Of a stretch of 36,041 bases of DNA, positions 1-9,921 are shown one piece after another. This stretch comes from Pneumocystis sp. 'macacae' (taxonomy: Eukaryota > Ascomycota > Pneumocystomycetes > Pneumocystales > Pneumocystaceae). A program made the position numbers and the translations under genes. Where the stretch lies: NCBI GenBank assembly GCA_018127085.1, contig JABMLO010000017.1:1-36041 (forward strand), given 5' to 3'. Positions within the stretch are counted from its first letter, which is position 1; each line of letters opens with the position of its first letter. The notes under the pieces were generated by a model. It worked only from the letters and a program-made list of their open reading frames with translations, had not been told where the DNA came from and did no database searches.

Positions 1-2340
1 TTCCAAGCAATTGCCTCACCTTAGTCCCCTCTGCGTCCGTTGCTTCTTGCGCTCTGTTCCCCGCGTGAGGCTCAATCTAACGTCTCGTTTTGCATGCTCT
101 TTGCTGTATTTCGCCGCATCCTCCTCTACTGCATGTCCACCCTGCCTTCCAAGCAATTGCCTCACCCTGGCCCCACCCTCGTCTTTTGTGCTCGCTGCTC
201 CGCCCTGCCTCTGCGCCTCAATCTAATTTCTCGTGTTGCGCGCTCTCCCCTGTATTCTTGCCTCCCCTTCTCCCGCTGCCTCCGCCTGCGCCCTTCTTCA
301 CGTCTAAGTAATTGCCTCAGACCCATCCCCTTTGCACGCAACACGCTTTCCACCCACACTGCCTTTCTAGTTTCAATCTAATCTTTGTGTCTGCTCCTTA
401 TTTTTTGGTGTTCCTGTTTTATTCTTCATCTCATCTTCATTTTCTACTAACTTCTGCCCACCTACGTCTCGTTGCTTCTTCATTCACGAAAAATACATTA
501 TTCTTTCTTCTTCTTTAATTTAAACCCACTTTTAAACGCAATTCAATGTAATCTTCGTGTCTACCTTTTATTTTTTTATACTTCTTGTTTCTTTTCCTCT
601 GCCCATACTTCGCCCTTACCTACGCGTCACTCTTGGTTTATAAGAAATTCTTTTTATTTTTTACTTCTCTCTAACTCTAATCTAAATCTACTTTTAAACG
701 CAATTCAATCTAATCTTCACCTTTGCTTTTTATTTTTTGGTGTTCCTGTTTTTTATTCACCACCATCCTCTACTTATTTATTCCTGCTCACGCATCACTT
801 ATTCTTCATTCACGAAAATTCTTTTTACCCACTTATTTTTAAAACTAATTCAATTCTACTCTCAACTCAATCTAACTTTTACTTCTACTTTTTTTTTCTT
901 TGTGTTTTTATTTTTTCTTCACCACCCCCTTCTCTACTCAGTTATTCTTGCTCACTCATCACTTATTCTTCATTCACGAAAAATACTTTATTTTTTACTC
1001 CCCTCTAACTCTAATCTAAACCCACTTTTAAATGCAATTCAATGTAATCTTCGTGTCTACCTTTTATTTTTTATATTTCTTGTTTTATTCACCACCACCC
1101 TCTATTTAGCAATTCTTACTTTTCGTTTACTCTTGGTTTACAAAATTCTTTTTTTTTACTTCTCTCTAGCTCTAATCTAAATCTACTTTTTAAATGCAAT
1201 TCAATCTACTCTTCGTGTCTGCTTTTTATTTTTTGGTGTTTTTATTTTTTATTCACTACCACCCTCTCACTTATTCTTGCTCACTCGTCACTCTTCATTC
1301 ACGAAAAATACTTTATTCTTTATTCCCCCCAAGTCTAATCTAAATCCACTTCTAAACGCAATTCAATGTAATCTTTGTGTTTGCTTCTTTTTTCTTTTGT
1401 GTTTTTATTTTTTATTCACCACCATCCTCTACTTATTTATTCCTGCTCACGCATCACTTATTCTTCATTCACGAAAATTCTTTTTACCCACTTATTTTTA
1501 AAACTAATTCAATTCTACTCTCAACTCAATCTAACTTTTACTTTTGCTTCTTTTTTCTTTCTGTTTTTATTTTTTATTTACTACCTTCTGCTCTACTTAG
1601 TCATTTCTACTCACTCGTCACTTATTTTCCATTTACAAAAAATCTTTTATTCATTGACTTTTAAAACAGATTCAATTTAACTTTAATTTCAACTTCTTCG
1701 TGTCTACCTTTTATTTTTTATACTTCTTGTTTTATTCACCACCACCCTCTTTGCCCACCTACGCGTCACTCTTGGTTTACAAGAAATTCTTTTTTATTTT
1801 TATTCTCCTCTAACTCAATTTAAACCCACTTTTAAATTTTCAATCTAATCTTCACCTTTGCTTCTTATCTGTTGTGCTTTTTTTTTTATTCACCACCACC
1901 CTCTCTACTCACTTATTCTTGCATTCGTTACTTGTTCTTCATTTACGAAAAATACTTTATTCTTTATTTTTTCTAACTCTAATTTAAACTCACTTCTAAA
2001 CGCAATTCAATCTAATCTTGTGTTTGCTTTTTTTTTTTTGTGTTTTATTTTTATTTATTACCTTCTGCTCTACTTAGTCATTTCTACTCACTCGTCACCT
2101 ATTCTTCATTTACGAAAAATACGTTATTCTTTATTTTTTAACTCTAATCTAAACCCACTTTTAAATGCAATTCAATCTAATCTTCGTGTTTACTCCTTAT
2201 TTTTTGGTGTTTTATTTTTTATTCACCACCACCCTCTCACTCTTGCTCACTCGTCACTTATTTTTTATTCACGAAAAATACTTTATTTTTACTCCCTCTA
2301 ACTCTAATCTAAATCTACTTTTAAACTCGTTTTAATCTAA
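1..2340. repeat. Pyrimidine-rich satellite, simple ~160-bp monomer array
   Basis: The plus strand is almost all T and C with some A and very little G. The phrase CAATCTAA, or its variant CAATGTAA, recurs near 72, 220, 374, 542, 705, 866, 1038, 1200, 1362 and 1525, a spacing of about 148-172 bp. Each monomer also carries TTCATTYACGAAAAAT followed by a T-rich stretch and AACGCAATTCAATCTAATC. The first ~360 bases are a GC-richer version of the same monomer, with AATTGCCTCA at about 9, 156 and 312. Open frames here are runs of Phe, Leu, Ser and His with no domain and are not genes. I do not recognise the family; a subtelomeric satellite is the simplest reading. Confidence 0.85.
751..883 (+). repeat. 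133-bp satellite segment duplicated exactly at 1410-1542
   Basis: The stretch starting TTTTATTCACCACCATCC and running through the CACGAAAATTC motif to CAATCTAACTTTTACT appears to be identical at 751-883 and 1410-1542, an offset of 659 bp or about four monomers. Neighbouring monomers are clearly more divergent. This indicates recent local duplication or conversion within the satellite. Confidence 0.85.
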
Positions 2341-2703
2341 TTTTGCATCTCCTCTTATTTCTTATGGTTCCTGTTTTTTATCCACACACCTTATTTACAC
2401 TTTTTCAACTCTTCTAGTTCTGGTTTACAAAAATTCTTTTCACCCTTTATTTCTCTTTAATTCTAGCCTAAGTCCAAGTCTAATCTAATACTCATTCACT
2501 TCCACTTCTTATCTTTTTTATATTTTACCCTTCACTCATCCACCACCAATTCTTGCTTTTATCAGCTCCATTTTGACTTACAAAAAAATTTATTCTCTCT
2601 CTCAAAAATAACCCAATTCTAACCTAATGTTAATCTAACTTCTACTTTATTTCTACCTTTACTTTTTTTGTTTCCTTCTCTGTTCTTCACCTCCATTCAC
2701 CAC

Positions 2704-2960
2704 CTCTTATCTCTGCACACTGCACACCCCTACCTTATCTACGGCGCACACGCACTTCCCCTCTCCCACCCTCCCCACCTCCCTACCTCCTACTAACTAC
2801 TAAGTGCTTGGTGCACACCATCTTATTTCCTCGGTACACACTTTTTTCACACCCGACCTCCCCCATCCCACCTCGGTGCCTCGTGCACACCTCATACCTT
2901 GCTGCTTGGTGCACACACTTATCTCGCTACCTCGTGCACATCTCCCCTCCTGCCTCATCT
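2704..2960. repeat. GTGCAC block 1
   Basis: C-rich block with GTGCAC at 2811, 2883, 2909 and 2934 and the variant GTACAC at 2834. The sites sit on a step of about 25 bp. It opens with a CTGCACACC / GCACACGCACTT phrase shared by the other blocks. Confidence 0.8.
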
Positions 2961-3409
2961 CTCACTTTGTTCTTGTTTACTCTTGATTTATAAAAAATTT
3001 TTATTTTATTCTTCCTTTCTTTAAATCTGCCCCAATTCTACCTCAATATTTAGATCTACTCTTATTTTTGGTGTTCCTGTTTTCTTGTCCACCTTGTCTT
3101 ACTTTTTGTCAATTCTTACCCAATTCTTGATTTATAAAAAATTTTTTCTTTTATTTCTTAAATCCAATCTAAACCAACATCTAAACTCATTCCAGTCTAA
3201 CACCCACTTCTGCTTCTCTTCTCTTTCATTTTACCTTTTACCCACCACTTCAACTCTCTTAACTCTTGATTTTGGTTTACAAAAAAATTATTTTTATTTT
3301 TAATCTATTTTTTAAAGCTAATCTAATTCTATTTGTACTTCTATTTCTTTTGTTTTTTATCTGTTCTTCACTTCTTATCTCTATCTCCACCACCCACCCA
3401 CCTCACCTT

Positions 3410-3660
3410 ATCTACAACACCGAACACCCTACCTTTCTGCACCGCGCACACGCACTTGTACCCTCTCTCCACCCTTCCCCACCTCCTATCCCTACCTCCT
3501 CCTCTACTACTACTCTGGTGCACCCCTTCTTCCCCACCCTATTTCTACCGCACACCTCCTTTCCTACCTCACCCCCCTACCTCTTACCTGGTGCACACAC
3601 TCATTTCGCTAACGTGCACACCATTCACCTCGCCACCTCGTATATAGCCCTCTCCTACTC
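3410..3660. repeat. GTGCAC block 2
   Basis: Starts with ACACCGAACACCC and GCGCACACGCACTTGTACCC, then TGGTGCACCC, CCGCACACC, TGGTGCACACAC and CGTGCACACC. It is the same order of phrases as the neighbouring blocks, with more point differences. Confidence 0.75.
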
Positions 3661-4129
3661 CCTATCTTGTTCTTGTTCATTTTTTATTTACAAAAAAAAA
3701 AATTATTTCCTCTTTCTCCCCCAAAGTCTAATCTAAACCCATTTCTAAACTCGTTCTAGTTTAATTTTTACTTTTACTTTCTATTTTTTATACTTTTGTT
3801 TTATCCATCACCTTATCTTTGCTTTTGTCAACTCTCACGTCGTTCAATTCTTGATTTACAAAAATTCTTTTTACCCTTCATTTCTTCTTAAATCTGACAC
3901 AAATCTAAGTCTAATCTAACGCCCACTTCTACTTTTTTTATCTTTTTATTTTTACCCTTCACTTATCACCTCCAACTCTGCTTATCAACTCTTGATTTTT
4001 GGTTTACAAAAAAATTCTTTTTACTCTACTCTTAAAGCTAATCTAAATCTAATTTCTACTTCTACTTCTACTTCTTCTATCTTGTTACTCCTGTTCTCCA
4101 TCTCCACTTCCATCTCTTGTTCATCCTCC

Positions 4130-4400
4130 TCTTATATCAGCACACCGAACACCCTACCTTATCTACGGCGCACACGCACTTGTACCCCCTCTCCTACCCC
4201 TCTCCTACCCCTCCCCACCTCCCCTTCCCCTACCTCCCCCTCTACTAGTACTCACTGCTTCGTGCACACCACCTCATCTCTTTGGTACACACTTTTTTCA
4301 CATCCAACCCCCCCTCCTCACCCTACCTCGCTACTTTGTGCACACACCTCATACCTCGCTACTTGTTGCACACCTTCCCTCTCGTAGACTTCCTCATCTA
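4130..4400. repeat. GTGCAC block 3
   Basis: Contains CGCACACGCACTTGTACCCC, then TCGTGCACACC, TTGGTACACAC, TTGTGCACACAC and TTGCACACC, in the block order seen elsewhere. It follows the duplicated 3990-4140 segment. Confidence 0.78.
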
Positions 4401-5194
4401 CTCCCACCTGATTTCTTGTTCATCTTTGATTTACAAAAAATATTTTATTTTTTACTCCCCTCTAACTCTAATCCAAATCCACTTCTAAACTTGTTCTAAT
4501 CTAATTTTTACTACTTTTTATTTTTTATGTTTCTTGTTTTATCCATCACCTTATCTTTACTTAGCAACTCTTGCCCGCCTGCTCGTCACTTGCTCTTTGT
4601 TTACAAAAATACATTATTTTTATTCTTCTTTAACTTTAATTTAAACCCACTTCTAAACGCAATCCAATCTAACATTCACCTCTGCTTCTTATCTCTTGTT
4701 GTTCTTGTTTTATTCTTCACCTTATCGCCACCCCCACTAACACCTGCCCACCTCCACCCCTTTTACATGAAACACGCTTTTACCCCCTCTTTCCTCCTTA
4801 ATTTCAATGTAATCTTCGTGTCTACTTTTTATCTTTTATACTTTTTGCTTTATCACCACACCTTATCTTTATCTTTACCTTTTGTTAATTCTTACCCAAT
4901 TCTTGATTTACAAAAATTCTTTTTTACCCTTCATTTCTCTTTAATTCTAACCCAAATCCAAATCTAATCTAACGTCCACTTCTACTTTTATCTTTTATAT
5001 TTTATCTTTTACTCACCCACCACCTCCAACTCTGCCTAACTCTTGATTTTTGGTTTACAAAAAAATTCTTTTTATTTTTACTCTACTCTTAAAGCTAATC
5101 TAGATCCAATTTCTACTTCTACTTCTACTTCTTCTATCTTGTTACTCCTACTCTCCATCTCCACTTCCATCTCTTGTTCATCCTCCTCTTATCA

Positions 5195-5430
5195 GTACAC
5201 TGCACACCCTACCTTATCAGCACGGTGCACACGCACTTGTACCCCTCCCCCCCTCTCCTACCCCTCCTCACCTCCCTACCTCCCACTAACTGCTTGGTGC
5301 ACACTCTCATTTGCACCGTACACATTTTTTTCACACCCGACCTCCCCCACCTGAGCCCACCTCGGTGCCTCGTGCACACCTCATATCTCAGTGCTTGGTG
5401 CACACCCCTTCGTTACATGGTGTAGACCCT
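5195..5430. repeat. GTGCAC block 4
   Basis: Contains ACGGTGCACACGCACTTG, TTGGTGCACACTC, ACCGTACACATT, CTCGTGCACACC and TTGGTGCACACCC. It is preceded by the 5040-5195 copy of the 3990-4140 segment, so blocks 3 and 4 with their leaders are a duplicated higher-order unit offset by about 1,055 bp. Confidence 0.8.
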
Positions 5431-5914
5431 CTCTTCTCCCCACCTTGTTCTTGTTCACATTTGCTTTACAAAGAAAAAAAGCTTTTTTACTCTGTTCTTT
5501 CCCCTTTCTAAATCTAATCCAATTCTAAACTCAGTTCAATCTAAAACTCCTACTTCTTATCTTTTGTTTTTTTTACTCTTCACTCACCATCTCTTATCAT
5601 CATTTAAACAATTCTTACCCAGTTTTTGATCTGTAAAAAAAATCTTTTTATTCTTTACTTCCATTTAAATCCAATCTAAATCCGCCTCTAACCTCAATAT
5701 AACCTAACATTTAAACTCACTTCTCTTATACTTTTATCTTTCATTCACTACCTCTAACTCTGCTTAATTCTTGATTTTTGGTTTACAAAAAAATTTATTC
5801 TTTCTCTCAAAAATAATTCAATTCTAACCTAATCTAATTCTACTTCTACTTCTACTTCTTCTATCTTGTTACTCTTCTACTCTCCACCTCTACTCTTACC
5901 TCCTCCACCCTCTC

Positions 5915-6165
5915 TTCGTATTGCACACCCTGCCTTATCAGCACCGCGCACACGCACTTGTACCCCCCCCTCACCTCTCCCTTACCTCCCCTACCTCCTC
6001 CTAGTCATTACTTGGTGCACCCCTTCTTCCCACCCTATTTCTACCGCACACCTTTTTTCCTACCTCACCCCCTACCTCCTCTTACCTGGTGCACACCTCA
6101 TACCTCGTTACTTTTGGTACACACACTCACCTTGCTGCTTCGTGCACACCACCTTATCTTTACCT
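5915..6165. repeat. GTGCAC block 5
   Basis: Contains GCGCACACGCACTTGTACCC, TTGGTGCACCCC, CCGCACACC, CTGGTGCACACC, TTGGTACACACAC and TTCGTGCACACC, in the order of the other blocks. Confidence 0.77.
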
Positions 6166-6654
6166 CTCACTAACTCCTGTCCACTCATTTTTTGATCTGC
6201 TCATTGAAAACATTTTATTTTCATCACCCCTTGAATCCAATTCACTTCTAAACATAATTCAATCTAATCTTCACCTCTACTTCTTATCTCCTCTGCTTCT
6301 TGCTTTATCTACCACACCTTATCTTTACTTTTGTCAACTCTTAGCCAATTCTTGACTTAAAAAATTATTTTTATTTTTCATTTCTCTTTAATTCTAGCCT
6401 AAATCCAAGTCTAATCTAATACTCATTCACTTCCACTTTTTTTTTCTTTCATTTTTACCCTTCACTCATCCACCACTTCTACTCTGCTTTATCAACTCTT
6501 ATTTTTTGACTTACAAAAAAATTTATTCTCTCTCTAAAAAATAATTCAATTCTAATCTAATGCTAATCTAACTTCTACTTTATTTCTACCTTTACTTTTT
6601 TTGTTTCCTTACTCTGTTCTTCACCTCCACCACCTCTTGTTCATCCTCCTCTTA

Positions 6655-6910
6655 TCAGCACCGCCACACCCACCTCTGGTCTTAATGTTGCGCGCACACG
6701 CACTTATACCCCTCTCCTGCCCCTCTCCTACCTCACCTCCACCCCTACCTCCTACTAGCTGCTTCGTGCACACCAACCTCATCTGCACTGTACACACTTT
6801 TTCACACCCGACCCCCCTTCCTCCCCCTACCTCCTCCTCTTACCTGGTGCACACACTCACATCGTTGTTTTTGGTGCACACTTTCACTTCGCTGCCTCCT
6901 GTAGACCCTC
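6655..6910. repeat. GTGCAC block 6
   Basis: Contains GCGCACACGCACTTATACCC, TTCGTGCACACC, CTGTACACAC, CTGGTGCACACAC and TTGGTGCACAC. The opening phrase is altered relative to blocks 3-5. Confidence 0.75.
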
Positions 6911-7559
6911 TCCTACTCACCTCATTTCTTATTCACCTTTGATTTACAAAAACTTTTTACTCACTTATTTTTAAAACTAATTCAATTCTACCCTCAATTT
7001 CAATCTAACATTCACCTCTACTTCTTATCTCTTTTGTTTTTTATTTTTTATTCATCACTACCTGCTTTACTCATTTTACTCACTTCTCACTTATTCTTCA
7101 TTTACAAAAAATATTTTTTTTTACTCCCCTCTAACTCTAATCTAAACCCACTTCTAAACTCGTTCTAATCTAATTTTTTGTATCTCCTCTTTATTTCTTA
7201 TGATTCCTGTTTTCTTGTCCACCTTATCTACACTTTCCAATTCTCCCTAGTCTTGATTTACAAAAAATACTTTTTATTTTTCATTTCTTCTTAAATCTAA
7301 TCTAAATCTACTTCTAAACTCATTCTAATCTAACATTCACTCTCACTTTCATTCTCTTTTATTTTTATCTTCTACTTTCCATCTTATTTCTACTCCCTTC
7401 CAACTTTCTTACTTTTGACTTAAAAAAAAATTCTATTTTCTTTTCTCTCATAAATAATTCAATTCTAATCTAATGCTAATCTAATTCTGCTTCTACTTCT
7501 TTTGTACTCTTGTTTTTTACCCCACCACTTCTTATCTCCAGTATCACCCACCTCGCCTC

Positions 7560-7860
7560 CTCTTATCAGCACACTGCACACTGCACACCCCACCTTATCA
7601 GCACGCGCACACGCACTTGTTGCCCCCACTTGTACCCCTCTCCCTCACCTCCCCTACCTCCCACCTCCTACTAACTGCCACTAATGCTTCGTGCACACCA
7701 ACCTCATCTGCACTGTACACATTTTTTCACACCCGACCTCCCCTCCTCCTTACCTCATGCTACCGTGTGCACACCTTATAATTTTGCTCTGCTTGGTGCA
7801 CACACTCATCTCGTTGCTTGGTGCACACCTTTCCTCCCTCGTGTACACTTCCTTATCTAC
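7560..7860. repeat. GTGCAC block 7
   Basis: The longest block. It has a doubled CTGCACACTGCACACC opening, GCGCACACGCACTTG, TTCGTGCACACC, CTGTACACAT, CGTGTGCACACC, two TTGGTGCACAC sites and CGTGTACAC. Confidence 0.77.
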
Positions 7861-8314
7861 CCCCACCTCATTTCTTGTTCACCCTTGACTTTGATTTACA
7901 AAAAACTTTTTACCCACTTATTTTTAAATCTAATCTAATTCTACCCTCAATTTCAATCCAATTTTTACTTTTACTCATTATCTCCTGCTATTCTTGTTTT
8001 CTTATCTACCTTATCTCAACCTCTAACTTTCTTGCTTTTGGTTTACAAAAAATTATTTTTATTTTTCATTTTTCTTTAACTCTAATTCAAATCCAAGTCT
8101 AATCTAACACTCACTCACTCTTGCTTTTTTTTCTACTTCTACCTTTTCACTCATTATCACCTTTACCTTCTTTCCACAAATTTTACTTTTGACTTACAAA
8201 AAAATTCTTTTTATTTTTACTCTACTCTTAAAGCTAATCTAAATCTAATTTCTACTTCTACTTCTACTTCTTCTATCTTGTTACTCTTTTACTCTCCACC
8301 TCCACCTCATCCAC

Positions 8315-8590
8315 CTCCTCTTACTCTGCACACTGCACACCCTACCTTTCAGCACGGTGCACACTACTTGTACCCCTCTCCTACCCCCATCCCACCTCTC
8401 CCTACCCCCTACCCCCCTCTACTACTAGTCACTTCTGGTGCACACTCTCATCTCCTCGGTACACATTTTTTTCACACCCGACCTCCCCCAACCTCCCCAA
8501 TCTTACCTCGTAGACACCCTCCTCATTGCTTGGTGCACACCTCCTACCTTACTGCTTGGTGCACACGCTCGCCTCGTCATCTCGTACTCC
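8315..8590. repeat. GTGCAC block 8
   Basis: Contains CTGCACACTGCACACCC, ACGGTGCACAC, CTGGTGCACACTC, TCGGTACACAT, and TTGGTGCACAC at 8533 and 8559. A shortened relative with CCGTGCACACC lies at about 9225-9240, at the edge of the satellite. Confidence 0.77.
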
Positions 8591-9400
8591 TCTCCATCTC
8601 ATCAGTTCTTCGTTTTTTGTTTACAAGAAAAAAGCTTTTTACTCTATTCTTTCTCCCTCCAACTCCAATCTAAACCCACTTCTAAACGCAATCCAATCTG
8701 ATTTTTGCTTTTAATTATCTCGTATTTTATCTTTACCCACTGTCGTCTCATTTCCACCTCATTCTTCTACTTTTGATCTCCTGAAAAAACATTTTTATTC
8801 TATTCTTCCCCTTTCTCAATCTAGTCTAATTCTATGCTTAATTTCAATCTAATCTCTACTCCTAGTTTTTATCTTGTATTTTTTCCCTTTACTCGTTATC
8901 TACTTCACCTCGTCAATTCTCTTGTACTTTCGATCTGCTCGAAAAAACTTTTTGTTCTTTACTTTTTAAATACGAGTCAATTCTAACCTAAATCTGAGTC
9001 TAACACTCACTCACTCCCACATCTACTTCTTATTTCTTTTATTTTCACCCTTCACCCACCACTCCAACTCTGCTTACCAATTCTTGCTTTTAGTTTACAA
9101 AAAAACTTTTTATTCTTTATTTACTCTTAATTCTAAGCTAAATTTAACGTCTGCTTCTACTTCTTTTGTTTTATTTTTTACTCTGTTACCCAGCTCCATC
9201 TCCACCTCTTACCCTGCCTTATCTGCACCGTGCACACCCCAACCACTTTCCAGCTTTGTGTGTTCCAAGATCTGTGCAGAGACTGCCACTCAATTCCAGT
9301 CCCCTTCTTGCGCCCAACCCCCCCTATCCACCTCAACCTCAACTGTGTGCTCATTTTTCGTCCAGAAAAATCTCAACTCTAACATACTACTGCCAAATTG

Positions 9401-9921
9401 AGTCGAAATCAACGCAAATCCCGTGCAAACATCGACACATTATTCCTTAATCTGCCCCTCACCCCCTCTCAATTCTTGTGTGCACACCTCCCTCACCCTC
9501 TCCTCTGCCTTACCCCACATTTACCCCACATTTCCCCACACAAATTCTGCTTTTTCGGTGGGCGTTTCCGTTTTCGGCCACAAATGCGGGGTAACGCCCT
9601 CCCCCTCTCTTATCGGCCCTTCCCCACACAAATTTTATTTTTTTGCGGGGTAAATGCGGGGTAATTTCGGACTAATTTCGGGCAAACACGCGCGTCCCAG
9701 ACGCGTCCAAAACACGCCCACACGCATCTAAAGCGCATCCAACGCGCACACGGCATACTGTGAGGCAGGAATACACTGTGTGCGGAGGCTGGCGTGCACA
9801 CTACGAGGTGCGGGGGAGGCTGACGTGCACACTACGAGGTGCGGGGAGGGCGTCCCGGTAAAATGCACTCATCATTCCCTAAATATATATATACATGCCT
9901 TCCCAAATATGCCCACCCAGC
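9401..9921. other. GC/CpG-rich junction spacer between satellite and MSG copy A
   Basis: About 500 bases without a gene. Satellite character fades after about 9400. At 9515-9545 and 9640-9675 there are repeated ACCCC and GCGGGGTAA phrases matching the G-run module found in the MSG spacers at about 13063 and 16388. A CpG-rich patch follows at 9680-9760, then a tandem repeat at 9787-9848. The conserved MSG 3' flank, ATCATTCCCTAAATATATA, lies at about 9870-9890, just past the stop of copy A. It appears to be an ordinary MSG spacer whose left neighbour has been replaced by satellite. Confidence 0.65.
9787..9848. repeat. 31-bp tandem duplication containing GTGCAC
   Basis: Two 31-bp units, 9787-9817 and 9818-9848, differ by about one to three bases. 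Each contains CGTGCACACTACGAGGTGCG, so each holds the GTGCAC palindrome typical of the satellite blocks. It lies 74 bases beyond the stop codon of copy A. Confidence 0.9.

Larger units (their letters stand above)
2341..9400. repeat. Higher-order satellite: ~160-bp monomers interleaved with GTGCAC blocks
   Basis: The ~160-bp pyrimidine monomers continue, with the TTTACAAAAAA motif near 2425, 2577, 3130, 3278, 3690, 3856, 4000 and onward. They are now interrupted by eight C-rich blocks of about 250-300 bp. Block starts at about 2704, 3410, 4130, 5195, 5915, 6655, 7560 and 8315 give higher-order spacings of about 706, 720, 1065, 720, 740, 905 and 755 bp. Segments 3990-4140 and 5040-5195 are near-identical, with a related copy at about 8205-8300. 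No gene, RNA gene or transposon is recognisable. Confidence 0.82.

Noticed and set aside
1..9450. Many open frames in the pyrimidine satellite, rich in Phe, Leu, Ser, Pro, His and Cys
   Set aside because: They arise because the G-poor strand rarely forms stop codons in some frames. They show no domains, and their length follows the repeat composition.
9700..9720. ACGCGT as an MBF cell-cycle box
   Set aside because: A single copy in a CpG-rich patch downstream of a gene; chance occurrence is likely.
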